DNA of 64,000 nt from Clostridium mediterraneense (GCF_900091705.1 NZ_LT594785.1:249640-313639); one strand, 5' to 3'; positions 16,407 to 26,117 are shown, counted from the stretch's first letter. Numbers and translations are program-made. Notes: generated by a model not told the origin, from the letters alone.

Positions 16407-18560
16407 ATGAAAAATGCTTTTAGAGTGTATAAAAGGGATATAAAAAGTATGTTCACTAACCCTGTAGCTTTAGTAATAATAATAGGAATATGTATAATTC
16501 CATCTTTATATGCTTGGGTTAATATAAAAGCTAGTTGGGATCCGTACGAAAATACAAGTACTATACCAGTAGCTGTGGTTAATGAAGATGCAGGTACTAC
16601 TTTTGATGGAAAAAGCATGAATATTGGTGATGATGTTGTAAATCAACTTAAACAGAATAATAAGATAGGATGGAAATTTGTCACCGCAGAGCAGGCCAAT
16701 GCAGGTATTGCAAATGGTACATATTATGCAATTATAGAAATACCAAGCAATTTTTCAAAGAATTTAACTAGTTTAACAACAAATAATCCTGTAAAGGCAG
16801 ATATAATATATAAAGTTAATACAAAAGTTAACCCTGTTGCTAATAAAATAACTGATGCAGCAGAATCAACTTTAGTTACACAAATAAAAACTAGTTTCTT
16901 AGACACAGTAAATAAGGAAGTTTTTTCTAAATTAAATGTAGCTGGTGGAAAAATTAAAGAAAATGAGCAAAATATCTTAAAGTTAAAAGACTCAGTTATT
17001 AATGTAAATAATAATATGGATTTAATAACTAATGTTTTAAATAGTGTTAGCACAGGTGCTACAAACTTAGATAATTATTTAAATACAGTAAAAATGTCTT
17101 TACCACAAATTACTGCTAGTTTAAATAATGTAAAGACTATAACAGTAAATACAGGACAAATAATAGATAATACAAACAGTACATTAAGTACAGCATTTAA
17201 TAATATAGGTCTTAATTTACAAGGAGCTCAAAGTGAAATTGCTGGAGTTCAAGGAAAGTTATCTTCACTTAACTCAGGTTCAAACACAGCAGCACAAGCT
17301 CAAAATACTATAACAGGTATTAAGGGGAGTCTTACTAAATCAAGTGAGATGCTAGGAAGAGTTAAAACTTTCTTAGAAAGTATGCAAAAGTCTGATCCAA
17401 AACAATCTATTGCAAATTTAATTAATACTATATCAAATGTTCAATCTACTATATCAGATGAACAAGGTAAATTAGATTTAGCAAGTAATGCAATTGACCA
17501 AACGGGTCAAGTTAAAGAATCAGCACTTAATGCTGCAATTAATGGACTTGGAAATGTTTCATCAGGAATTGGGAATGTAATTTCAACTTATAACAATTCA
17601 ACTAAGGGTGATTTACAAACTATAGGAAGTGGATTATCAAGTTCAACAAAAACAGCAGCAGAGCTTATAAATAAAGCAAATGGATTAGTTGAAAAAATGA
17701 ATGATGTTCTTTCATCAGCAAGTTCAAGTTCACAACTTGCTTCAAGTACAGCAACAAGCATTAATTCAACTTTAAATCAATTTAGAGGAGTTATATCAGA
17801 ATTAAGTAAGCAATTAGGAAATATATCAACTGCTGACCTTAATAACATAATTACTTTACTTCAAGGTAATCCAGAAGTTATGGGTAACTTTATGTCAGAA
17901 CCTTTTAATGTTGAAGAAGAATCAGTATTCCCAATTCACAATTATGGTTCAGGTATGGCACCAATATACACTGTTCTTTGTTTATGGGTTGGAGCTTTAC
18001 TTTTATCATCATTATTAAAAGTAAGACCACCAGAATTTGAAGGAAGCGAAAATATCTCAATAAGAGAAAAGCATTTTGGAAAGATGTTTACTTTTGTTAC
18101 TCTTGGAATAATACAATCAATAATTGTTACAGTTGGAGATAAGTATATTTTAGGAGTTCAAACAGCAAGTTTCCCACTATTATTAGCATTTGGAATTGCA
18201 ACAGGAATTACATTTGGAATAATAGTATTTACTTTAGTTTCATTACTAGGAAATATGGGAAAAGCAACAGCTATTGTTTTAATGGTTATTCAACTTGCTG
18301 GTACTGGAGGAACATATCCAGTTCAAGTTTTACCTTTATTCTTTAGAATAATACAACCAATTGCTCCATTTACTTATGCAGTAGAAGGATTTAGAGAAGC
18401 TGTAGCAGGAGTAGTTGTTAAACATGTTGTTACAGATTTTGTAGTTCTATTTGCTTTCTCATTAGGATTTGTTTTACTTGGTTACTTCTTAAAACCACTT
18501 TTAGATAAACCAATGGCAAAATTCGAAGAGAAGTTTGAAGAATCAGGAATAGGAGAATAG
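16407..18560 (+). CDS. YhgE/Pip domain membrane protein, copy 1
   Basis: 717 residues with GGAGGTG before the ATG. One N-terminal span (AFRVYKRDIKSMFTNPVALVIIIGICIIPSLYAW) is followed by the conserved NEDAG segment and a large extracytoplasmic region (~40-520) of Ser/Thr/Asn-rich helical repeats, then about five C-terminal spans from YTVLCLWVGALLL onward. This is the YhgE/Pip layout, related to ABC-2 permeases and to the phage infection protein. Members include the phage receptor of Lactococcus and an accessory protein of type VII secretion. The second copy follows 10 bp downstream, suggesting a heterodimer. Confidence 0.93.
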   Translation: MKNAFRVYKRDIKSMFTNPVALVIIIGICIIPSLYAWVNIKASWDPYENTSTIPVAVVNEDAGTTFDGKSMNIGDDVVNQLKQNNKIGWKFVTAEQANAGIANGTYYAIIEIPSNFSKNLTSLTTNNPVKADIIYKVNTKVNPVANKITDAAESTLVTQIKTSFLDTVNKEVFSKLNVAGGKIKENEQNILKLKDSVINVNNNMDLITNVLNSVSTGATNLDNYLNTVKMSLPQITASLNNVKTITVNTGQIIDNTNSTLSTAFNNIGLNLQGAQSEIAGVQGKLSSLNSGSNTAAQAQNTITGIKGSLTKSSEMLGRVKTFLESMQKSDPKQSIANLINTISNVQSTISDEQGKLDLASNAIDQTGQVKESALNAAINGLGNVSSGIGNVISTYNNSTKGDLQTIGSGLSSSTKTAAELINKANGLVEKMNDVLSSASSSSQLASSTATSINSTLNQFRGVISELSKQLGNISTADLNNIITLLQGNPEVMGNFMSEPFNVEEESVFPIHNYGSGMAPIYTVLCLWVGALLLSSLLKVRPPEFEGSENISIREKHFGKMFTFVTLGIIQSIIVTVGDKYILGVQTASFPLLLAFGIATGITFGIIVFTLVSLLGNMGKATAIVLMVIQLAGTGGTYPVQVLPLFFRIIQPIAPFTYAVEGFREAVAGVVVKHVVTDFVVLFAFSLGFVLLGYFLKPLLDKPMAKFEEKFEESGIGE

Positions 18561-18570
18561 AGGTGAGGAT

Positions 18571-20733
18571 ATGAGAAAAATATTTAAAGTTTTAAAAAGA
18601 GACTTAGTTAATATATTCAAAAATCCTGCAGCAATAGTAATTGTTTTAGGAATTTGTATTATCCCATCTTTATATGCTTGGATAAGTTTAAAAGCTAACT
18701 GGGATCCTTATATAAATACAGGAAACTTACCAGTTGGTGTTATTAATGAAGATAGAGGAACTATAGTAAAAGATAAGATACTTAATGTTGGTGATGATGT
18801 AGTAAACCAATTACAACAAAATAAAAGTATAGGTTGGAAATTTACTACTATGCAACAAGGTGAAGAAGGTTTAAAGAATGGTGAGTATTATGCACTTATA
18901 GTAATACCACAAGATTTTTCACAAGATCTTGCTAGTCTTACAACAGCTGCACCTGTAAAACCTACATTAAAATATATAGTAAATGATAAAACTAATATAA
19001 TTGCTACTAAGATAACAGGATTTGCCAAGACTGAATTAGCTAAACAAATTAAAACTAATTTTGTTAAGGCAGTTAATGAGCAAGCTGTAAATATGGCTAA
19101 TACACTTGGTGAAAAGTTAGAAACTAATAAACCAGTATTAGACCAATTAAAATCTGTTATGAATGCAGCAGATCAAAGACTTACTGAAATAGACCAAAGT
19201 ATAAGTCAATCAAGTAAGAGTGCAGATAGTCTTTCAAGTTATTTAAGTACTATGAAGACTGATTTACCACAAATAACAAATCAAATAAATACATTACAAG
19301 GAGTTGTTGGAGCAAGCAAAAACTTAATTTCTTCAACTCAAGGTACAGTTAATTCCCTAGGAAATAGTGTTACTTCAGCTGTACCAGAAATAACATCAGT
19401 AAATAGTCAGTTACAAGAACTTTTATCAACTTTAGGTACACTAAATACTTCAGTAGCTGATAAAGATAAATTAAAGCAAACTGTAAATAGTGCAATCGGA
19501 GTTGCAGATAAATTAATAAGTGAAGTTCAAGCTAATATTAATAAGCTACAATCTATAAATAGTATCTTTAACAATCCAAGTATTGAAGCAAGTATAGCTA
19601 AGCTTCAAAATGTTAAAGGTATGATTGAACAACAACAAGAACAATTAAAAGGATTAGCAAATCTTCTTAATGCAACAGATTATAATCCACAAGTTATAGG
19701 CGATAAGTTAAAGTCAATCTCAAATATGAGTAATAACTTAACTTCAGGAATTAGTTCAGCTGCAAATAGTATAACTACTAATACAATACCAGCTATAAAT
19801 TCAATAGGACAAAGTTTAACATCAGGATTAACAAGTGCTGATTCATTACTTGAAAGTAGTAAATCAATAGTTCCACAATTAAATTCACTTGCAAACTTCG
19901 GTATAAATACAAGTGATACTGCTGTGGAAAAAGCTAATCAATTGAAAGATAAGTTAAATAGTTTCTCAAGTCAACTTGCTACTTTCCAAAATAAAGTTAA
20001 TGGAGTTGATAAGCAAAGTTTAGATAATTTAATTGAATTACTAAATAAGAATCCAGAAACAATATCTTCATTCTTAGCTTCACCTATTGAAGTAAAACAA
20101 GAAAATGTATATGGAACATATGATTTTGGAGTTGGTCTTACACCATTCTATACAGTTCTTGCTATATGGGTTGGATCATTACTTCTAACTTCATTATTCA
20201 CTGTTCATGCTGAAGATTTTGAAGATGGAACAAAGCTAAATCTTATGCAAAAGCATTTTGGTAAATTACTTTTATTCGTAATCTTATCATTAATCCAAAC
20301 AACAATAGTAACAGTAGGAGATAAATTTATCTTAGGATTAAATCCTGCAAATATGTGGTTGATGCTTGGAATGGCATGGCTTTGCTCATTAGTATTTACA
20401 TTTATAATCTTCACATTAGTTTCTCTATTTGGAAACTTCGGAAAAGCTTTATGTATAGTTATAATGGTATTCCAAATAGCAGGTTCAGGAGGAATATATC
20501 CAATTCAAACTAATCCAAAAATATTTGGAGACTTACAATTCTTATGGCCATTTACTTATGCAATAGATAGTTTTAGAGAAGCAATAGCTGGTCCAAACTG
20601 GAGCATGGTAAATACAGACATTAAAGTTTTAGCAATCTTTGCAGTAATATTCTTAATACTGGGATTTGCAAAACCTTTAGTAAATAAGTCAACAGAGTTT
20701 ATGGAAGAAAAGTTTAAAGAATCAGGATTATAA
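18571..20733 (+). CDS. YhgE/Pip domain membrane protein, copy 2
   Basis: 720 residues, GAGGTGAGG before the ATG, only 10 bp after copy 1, so co-translated. Same plan: N-terminal span ending SLYAWISLKANWDPY, NEDRG motif, long helical external domain with many Gln/Ser/Asn, and five C-terminal spans from YTVLAIWVGSLLLTSL. The two membrane portions are clearly homologous while the external domains have diverged. The pair may export or anchor something at the envelope or form a coiled external stalk. No ATPase gene is adjacent, nor any ESX gene in the window. Confidence 0.93.
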   Translation: MRKIFKVLKRDLVNIFKNPAAIVIVLGICIIPSLYAWISLKANWDPYINTGNLPVGVINEDRGTIVKDKILNVGDDVVNQLQQNKSIGWKFTTMQQGEEGLKNGEYYALIVIPQDFSQDLASLTTAAPVKPTLKYIVNDKTNIIATKITGFAKTELAKQIKTNFVKAVNEQAVNMANTLGEKLETNKPVLDQLKSVMNAADQRLTEIDQSISQSSKSADSLSSYLSTMKTDLPQITNQINTLQGVVGASKNLISSTQGTVNSLGNSVTSAVPEITSVNSQLQELLSTLGTLNTSVADKDKLKQTVNSAIGVADKLISEVQANINKLQSINSIFNNPSIEASIAKLQNVKGMIEQQQEQLKGLANLLNATDYNPQVIGDKLKSISNMSNNLTSGISSAANSITTNTIPAINSIGQSLTSGLTSADSLLESSKSIVPQLNSLANFGINTSDTAVEKANQLKDKLNSFSSQLATFQNKVNGVDKQSLDNLIELLNKNPETISSFLASPIEVKQENVYGTYDFGVGLTPFYTVLAIWVGSLLLTSLFTVHAEDFEDGTKLNLMQKHFGKLLLFVILSLIQTTIVTVGDKFILGLNPANMWLMLGMAWLCSLVFTFIIFTLVSLFGNFGKALCIVIMVFQIAGSGGIYPIQTNPKIFGDLQFLWPFTYAIDSFREAIAGPNWSMVNTDIKVLAIFAVIFLILGFAKPLVNKSTEFMEEKFKESGL

Positions 20734-20746
20734 GATATAAATAAAA

Positions 20747-20780
20747 AGATAGTTACTAATTTGGTAACTATCTTTTTTTA
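20747..20780 (+). terminator. Terminator of the YhgE/Pip operon
   Basis: AGATAGTTAC (20747-20756) and GTAACTATCT (20764-20773) form a perfect stem followed by TTTTTT. Confidence 0.9.
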
Positions 20781-20975
20781 TATTTTATGAGTGTTTGAGT
20801 ATTTATTTTAAGACTTGGAATAATAATACTAGATTCTAGATAAAGTTATAAAAATTATGTAAAGATAAGTAGTTTTTTCTCAAATAAAATAATAAAATAG
20901 CACATTAAAAGAAAAGGCTTTTCATATATTTATATAAGTGAAGAAATTTGTGAGTAATTAAGTAGGAGATTTTCT

Positions 20976-23159
20976 GTGGATAAATGTAATGTTAAATTTT
21001 TAGGGCAAAAATCTATTGATATTGCTGTGGATAAAAATAAAATATGTAAATTTTATTCTTTAGAGAGTAGACAGAATAATAAGGATATATTAAATCATCA
21101 TATTTTACTTATTGATATATCCGAAAGTATGAAAGATGAGATTTTAAAGTTAAGTAAAAGTGTAAAAGAAACTTTGAGAGCTCTTAAGAAAGAAAAAAAT
21201 AATTTTGTTTCTGTAATTTTATATGCAGGAAATGAAAATCTAATTGTTTTAGGAGAAGGAATTAGATGTGATGATTCTTCATATAGAATGAGCAGAATTT
21301 ATAAAAAAATAGATACGGAGCTTTATACTAGAGAGGGAAGTTCACTATTTAACGCTTTAGTAAAATCTGATGAAATAATAAATGATCTTAATTCACAAAC
21401 AACAAGACACAATATAATTATTTTTACTGATGGATATTTTTCAAATGTTGATTCAAGTCAATTTCAAGAAAAAGAATCTTGTTTGGAAATGGTGGAAAAA
21501 TTAGAAGAGTTAAATGTGTGTATAAATACAGTAGGCTTTGGAGCTTATTATGATAGAGATTTCTTAAAGGATTTAGCAGGTAAATCTTATGGTGGAAGAC
21601 TTAGTCATATAGAAGAGATAAAAGATTATTCAAGGGTTGTTCTATCAGAAGTAAGAAGAATTAATAATAGTGAAGAAGTAAATATTGAGATTGATAATAA
21701 GGAATACTTCTTAGTAAATTCTAATAAAAACATTAGGGGAAAACATACTGTTAATAGTATTCAAACTAATAAAGAGAATATAATAGTAGTTTTTGATGAA
21801 GATTTAAATATAGACGGTAAAGTTATACAGAGTAATAAAAAAGTACTTAAAAGACAGTATATAGAGGATTTTAGTTATAGTCTTGCTAGATATTATGTTT
21901 ATCAGGATGATATAGATAATATGGAAGTTGCAGTTGCTATAAGTAATGATATTTATGCTTATGAATCTCTTGTTAACTGTTATTCATTTAGTGAAAAGGG
22001 AAAAGTTTTAGAATTTTTAGATCTTTTATATAATGATAGAAGTAAGAGGTTTAAAAAGGGTAAGAAGACTATAAAGTTAGAAAATGAAGAAACTGAACCT
22101 CTTTGTCTTTTAGAGATTTTAAAAGAAATTATGGATGATAAAGAGTCAAAGCTTTTATGGGATTATTCTTATAATTATAAGAGAATAGGAGTTAGAGAAA
22201 AGCAAATAGAGGATGATTATAAATTTATAAGACCTAAAACAGGTTATGGTGATGTTACAAGCATAACAGTAGGAAGTAAAAAACTTAATATAGGAGTTAA
22301 GGTGAAAATTAATGGAGTTGTCCAAAATATTAAGAATAAACTTATGATGAATGCTTGTATATATAGAGATTATAATCTTGTTGTTAATGGAAATATAAAT
22401 ACTGATGAAATTTGGTGTAAGCTATCTAAAAGCCTTAAATCAAAAATTAAGAATCAGAAGCTAATTAAAGATGTTATAAAAGTCTACGATGAAGAGATAT
22501 GTGTTCTAAATCTTAAGAATGTAAGACTTACAAATAAGAGAACTAGTAAGCTAATTAATGAATATACATTAGCTAAGTATTTATATGATGTAAGAGTTTT
22601 AGATTGTGAAATTTGGGCTTTAGAAAATCTTATAAAAGAAGTTTTTAGTGAAGTAGAGTTAGAAGAGGATAGTAACTTAAATAGAGAAGAATCAGATATG
22701 AGAAATTTATTTAGAGTTGATGAAAAGGGAGTTTATTCACCAATAAAAGTAGAAAGAGATACAGAGTCTAAATATGAGTTTTATTTATCAAAAGTAGTTG
22801 AATGGAAGCTAGAAAGATTTCCTAGAACTAATGAGAGAAAAAAGGCTTTAGAAAAATATAAGTCATTTATAATTGGAGATATTAAGAGTAGTTATAAAAG
22901 AATTCTTGATAAGTTAAAAGAACTAGAGGCTGAAAGATATGATAAGCAGAACTTAATAAATATAGTGAGATTATCTAATAAGCTTAGAGAAAGAAATTAT
23001 TTTATTTGGGATGAAGTTATCACAAAAAGAAAAGTTGAAACTGATAAAGAACTAAAGAAGAATATAGTAATTGATGAAACTGTTAATATCAGTAGAAAAG
23101 ATATTGATGGAATTAAAGTAAGAGAGGATTACTATGAAGTTTTAAGTAAATATAATTAA
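20976..23159 (+). CDS. Von Willebrand factor A domain protein, orphan
   Basis: 727 residues, GTG start with TAGGAGA upstream. Residues ~45-230 form a vWA domain: the MIDAS motif is DISES in HILLIDISESMKD, with IIIFTDGYFS supplying the later conserved Asp. No signal peptide or membrane span is seen, so it should be cytoplasmic and bind a partner through a metal. The remaining ~500 residues are Lys/Glu-rich and match nothing I recognise. It is alone, without the AAA+ (MoxR) partner common for vWA proteins. Two exact DnaA-box sequences (20975-20983 and 21026-21034) lie at its 5' end. Function unknown. Confidence 0.85.
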   Translation: MDKCNVKFLGQKSIDIAVDKNKICKFYSLESRQNNKDILNHHILLIDISESMKDEILKLSKSVKETLRALKKEKNNFVSVILYAGNENLIVLGEGIRCDDSSYRMSRIYKKIDTELYTREGSSLFNALVKSDEIINDLNSQTTRHNIIIFTDGYFSNVDSSQFQEKESCLEMVEKLEELNVCINTVGFGAYYDRDFLKDLAGKSYGGRLSHIEEIKDYSRVVLSEVRRINNSEEVNIEIDNKEYFLVNSNKNIRGKHTVNSIQTNKENIIVVFDEDLNIDGKVIQSNKKVLKRQYIEDFSYSLARYYVYQDDIDNMEVAVAISNDIYAYESLVNCYSFSEKGKVLEFLDLLYNDRSKRFKKGKKTIKLENEETEPLCLLEILKEIMDDKESKLLWDYSYNYKRIGVREKQIEDDYKFIRPKTGYGDVTSITVGSKKLNIGVKVKINGVVQNIKNKLMMNACIYRDYNLVVNGNINTDEIWCKLSKSLKSKIKNQKLIKDVIKVYDEEICVLNLKNVRLTNKRTSKLINEYTLAKYLYDVRVLDCEIWALENLIKEVFSEVELEEDSNLNREESDMRNLFRVDEKGVYSPIKVERDTESKYEFYLSKVVEWKLERFPRTNERKKALEKYKSFIIGDIKSSYKRILDKLKELEAERYDKQNLINIVRLSNKLRERNYFIWDEVITKRKVETDKELKKNIVIDETVNISRKDIDGIKVREDYYEVLSKYN

Positions 23160-23160
23160 A

Positions 23161-23197
23161 AATTAAAGGGAGAGTGTATTTAACTCTCCCTTTAATT
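23161..23197. terminator. Hairpin between the convergent vWA and coat-like genes
   Basis: A 14-bp perfect stem (23161-23174 with 23184-23197; core AAAGGGAGAG) sits right after the vWA stop and before the end of the minus-strand gene. A- and T-rich flanks make it a probable bidirectional terminator. Confidence 0.75.
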
Positions 23198-23230
23198 AAA
23201 TGATTAACCATTTATATCTAAGTTAATAAA

Positions 23231-23956
23231 TTAGCAAGATTTAGCAAACGCTGTAAGTGTAGGATTTTCGATTTGGAAGAAAGCAACATCATCAGGGTTA
23301 TTAGATATATTTGTTACTCTTACTGAATAAGTTGTACATTCTGAACAAGTACCACAATCAATCTTATCGAATGAGAATTGTTGTTCTATTTCAGTTGGAG
23401 CAGATCCTGGAAGGAATGTGAAACTAAAAGTACCACATGAAATTTCTTTACATCCATCAGTTTTAACAAGTTCAAAGTTTGCTCTAATTGTATCAACACT
23501 TATAAATCTAGCGTGTATTTGAGCTTCGAATCTTAATAAAACTTTAGGGTCTTTTAAGCATTCTGTATCTAATGAGATACAAACAAGAGAAATTGGAGTA
23601 ATTGGAAGTGGTGCATTACCAGGAGTTATTGTTGGTGGAAGAGTTGTTGTTGAACCACAACAAGCTTCAAATGTCATAGGTGGACATGGTTTTACCTTCT
23701 TTTCACAACAGTTACAGCAACAATTATTTGAACTGCACTTTCTTGAGCTCTTTTCCTTTGAACCATATTTTCTTGATTCATCATAATATTTACTTCTTGA
23801 TTCATATTTTCTTGAATCATAATATCTGCTTCTTGAACGAGATTTTCTTGATTCATATTCTCTTGAATCGTCACAATCATATTTGTTAGATTTTCTACTT
23901 TCGTAGCAATCTTCATCCTTATAACTATCACTTTCGTTAGGGAAATTTAAATTCAT
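23231..23956 (-). CDS. DUF4489-like coat-type protein with Tyr/Ser/Arg repeats
   Basis: 241 residues. Residues ~15-75 are low-complexity repeats around Y-(E/D)-S-R-K, then comes a Cys cluster (NNCCCNCCEKK), then a C-terminal domain from PPMTFEACCGSTTTLPP to the end, which resembles the DUF4489 domain common in clostridia. Cys- and Tyr-rich composition suggests cross-linking on the spore surface. GGAGG precedes the ATG. A CATACAATA sequence about 65 bp upstream matches sporulation sigma-E/K -10 boxes. Spore-coat location is an inference from composition and promoter; the domain assignment is from memory of the family. Confidence 0.75.
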   Translation of the reverse strand: MNLNFPNESDSYKDEDCYESRKSNKYDCDDSREYESRKSRSRSRYYDSRKYESRSKYYDESRKYGSKEKSSRKCSSNNCCCNCCEKKVKPCPPMTFEACCGSTTTLPPTITPGNAPLPITPISLVCISLDTECLKDPKVLLRFEAQIHARFISVDTIRANFELVKTDGCKEISCGTFSFTFLPGSAPTEIEQQFSFDKIDCGTCSECTTYSVRVTNISNNPDDVAFFQIENPTLTAFAKSC

Positions 23957-24020
23957 AAGTTTGTTACCTCCGTTTTTATCTATAAGTTTATTAAAATTTT
24001 ATTATTAGGTTTGCATAGTA

Positions 24021-24029
24021 TATTGTATG
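24021..24029 (-). promoter_or_regulatory. Possible sporulation -10 box (CATACAATA)
   Basis: On the minus strand CATACAATA matches the CATA-N3-TA (sigma-K) and CATACA-T (sigma-E) -10 patterns, about 65 bp before the DUF4489-like gene. The -35 region is not convincing. The same nine bases occur before the coat-like gene ending at 63072. Confidence 0.4.
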
Positions 24030-24065
24030 TTCTGTAGAATACTTTGACACAGTTTTTAATAAAAT

Positions 24066-24824
24066 CTAATTTTTTATCACCCTAGCAACTAAGCCTTGTT
24101 TAGAATCATAGCCAACATCAATATGTGTTATATTTTCAGAGTTAGAATTATTGAATTCAGCTATAACTGTAGCATCATCAGTACTTTCAGGAATAAATAC
24201 TCTTTGGTCCTGAAGTATTACCATTCCAAGTGTTAAAACTATCTTATTAACAAATTCTTGTTTATCATTGGACTCGGAATGTAACTCTTCATATTTTTCA
24301 GTAATTTTTGTATATTCGTGACTCCAGTAAATTTTATCTGCAGGAGAGAAATAATAAGTTAAAGAGTTATTGTCTTTATCTAGACTTTTATAATCTGTAT
24401 CAAAATTAGGTTCTTTATTGTATTTTATATTTATCATTGTTTTAAAAGGAAGCTTTACAGTTGTTTTTTGATCTTCAGCAGAATCAGCAAGAGTAATTTG
24501 AACACCTTTATCTATATACCCTTCAAGGTACATTTTTTTATTATCAGAACTAAACTTACAAAGTTTTAAGATAACTGTGCTAACATCTGATTTCATTGAA
24601 ATAATAGGATATTTATATTTAAGTTCACAAAAAATATTTACATCAAATTCTGAGAGGATAACAGGAAAGGCACCTATAATCGGGCCAGAAGAACCCATTG
24701 GAGTTTTGTAAATAACTTTATTTTTATTAAGTGGTACAGTAATTTTATTAGTAGTTTTTCTACTTCTGGATTTTCTTTTTTTAGAGTTTAATATCTGTCT
24801 TGATTGTATATGATTTAAGTCCAT
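24066..24824 (-). CDS. Hypothetical protein, possibly spore-associated
   Basis: 252 residues, TAGGAGG before the ATG. It begins MDLNHIQSRQILNSKKRKSRSRK, a basic tail, followed by a beta-rich domain containing PIISMKSDVSTVILKLC and MYLEGYIDKGVQITL, reminiscent of the repeating strands in SPOCS/DUF3794-type spore proteins. There is no signal peptide or membrane span. It lies just upstream of the DUF4489-like gene on the same strand, with 109 bp between. I do not recognise the family with confidence. Confidence 0.65.
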   Translation of the reverse strand: MDLNHIQSRQILNSKKRKSRSRKTTNKITVPLNKNKVIYKTPMGSSGPIIGAFPVILSEFDVNIFCELKYKYPIISMKSDVSTVILKLCKFSSDNKKMYLEGYIDKGVQITLADSAEDQKTTVKLPFKTMINIKYNKEPNFDTDYKSLDKDNNSLTYYFSPADKIYWSHEYTKITEKYEELHSESNDKQEFVNKIVLTLGMVILQDQRVFIPESTDDATVIAEFNNSNSENITHIDVGYDSKQGLVARVIKN

Positions 24825-24968
24825 AAAAATCCTCCTATATTAAGTGATAAGCCTAATGCTTTTTTAATATAATATTCAAGAGAAAGATAAAAGTATAATA
24901 AATAAAAAACATATTTACAAATAAAGTAAAATAATATATTATATAGAAAATAATAAATATATTTAAAA

Positions 24969-25067
24969 CTTATCAAGAGTGGTGGAGGGACTGGCCCTAT
25001 GAAGCCCAGCAACCAATAGGAAATTTTTTCTATAGGTGCTAATTCCTGCAGTTTTCTGAGAGATAAG
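24969..25067 (+). ncRNA. SAM-I (S-box) riboswitch aptamer
   Basis: The P1 stem CTTATC (24969-24974) pairs with GATAAG (25062-25067). Inside are the conserved S-box elements AAGAGTGGTGGAGGGACTGG, CCCTATGAAGCCCAGCAACC, AGGTGCTAATTCC and GAGAGATAAG. It binds S-adenosylmethionine and turns off the downstream metF-luxS operon when SAM is plentiful. Confidence 0.96.
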
Positions 25068-25086
25068 GGTATTATTAGAGTATTAG

Positions 25087-25119
25087 AATGCTTAAGGAAT
25101 AATCCTTGGGCATTTTTTT
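25087..25119 (+). terminator. SAM riboswitch expression-platform terminator
   Basis: AATGCTTAAGG pairs with CCTTGGGCATT (imperfect centre), followed by TTTTTTT, between the aptamer and metF. It is the regulated terminator of the S-box leader. Confidence 0.88.
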
Positions 25120-25163
25120 ATTTTCTTGGGGTAAAAATTAATTTTAAAATAGGGGGCTAAAAA

Positions 25164-26117
25164 ATGAATATAAGAGAAATTTTTAATCAAAAAGAATTGG
25201 TGTTATCTTTTGAGGTATTTCCACCAAAGCCAAGTTCAAAGATAGATGTTATTTATAAAACACTAGATGAGCTTAAAAGTTTAAATCCAGACTTTGTAAG
25301 TGTTACCTATGGGGCAGGTGGCAAGGCTAATAATAATAGGACTGTTGAAATAGCTGGGCTTTTAAAAGAAAAATATAATATAGAACCATTAGCACATTTA
25401 ACATGTATTAATTCAACAGAAGAACAAATAAATGAAGTGTTAAAAAGCTTAAGAAAAAATAATGTAGAGAATATTCTTGCTTTAAGAGGGGATTTACCAA
25501 AAGAAAATATTTCAGTTAATAGATATAAGTATTCAAGCGACCTTGCAAAACATATAGATGACTTTGGTGGCTTTAATATATCAGGAGCTTGTTACCCTGA
25601 AGGATACAATAAGAATGAAACTCTTGATACTCACATAGATATGATTAAGAGGAAAATAGATTCAGGAGTGAGTCATCTAGTATCTCAATTATTTTTTGAT
25701 AATAATTACTTTTATGATTTTCTAGATAAGGCAAGACAAAAAAATATTAATATACCAATAGAAGCAGGTGTTATGCCAGTTCTTAATAGAAAGCAAATAG
25801 AAAGAATAGTATCTCTTTGTGGAGCAAAATTCCCAAGAAAGTTTATGAAAATAGTAGAAAAATATGAGTATGATAATATTGCTTTAAGAGATGCAGGAAT
25901 AGCTTATGCAGTTGAACAAATTGTTGATTTAATTTCAACAGGAGTAGATGGAATTCATTTATATACTATGAATAATCCTTATGTTGCAAAGAAAATATCA
26001 GAAAGTATAAGCTCGATAGTTAAGTCAATAAATAAAAATTCAAAAATAAATAAGTTTAATAATATAGGAATTTATAGTGATATAGATTCAAAAATTAAAG
26101 TTGGAAGGGGAATTTAA
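25164..26117 (+). CDS. metF: 5,10-methylenetetrahydrofolate reductase
   Basis: 317 residues. The N-terminus LSFEVFPPKP is the classical MetF opening; the barrel continues with FVSVTYGAGG, LAHLTCINST, ILALRGDLPK and SQLFFDNNYFYDF. It is an FAD enzyme that makes 5-methyl-THF for methionine synthesis. Control by the SAM riboswitch directly upstream fits this. The stop codon is immediately followed by the luxS ATG, so the two genes are translationally coupled and link methyl-group supply to recycling of S-ribosylhomocysteine. Confidence 0.96.
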   Translation: MNIREIFNQKELVLSFEVFPPKPSSKIDVIYKTLDELKSLNPDFVSVTYGAGGKANNNRTVEIAGLLKEKYNIEPLAHLTCINSTEEQINEVLKSLRKNNVENILALRGDLPKENISVNRYKYSSDLAKHIDDFGGFNISGACYPEGYNKNETLDTHIDMIKRKIDSGVSHLVSQLFFDNNYFYDFLDKARQKNINIPIEAGVMPVLNRKQIERIVSLCGAKFPRKFMKIVEKYEYDNIALRDAGIAYAVEQIVDLISTGVDGIHLYTMNNPYVAKKISESISSIVKSINKNSKINKFNNIGIYSDIDSKIKVGRGI

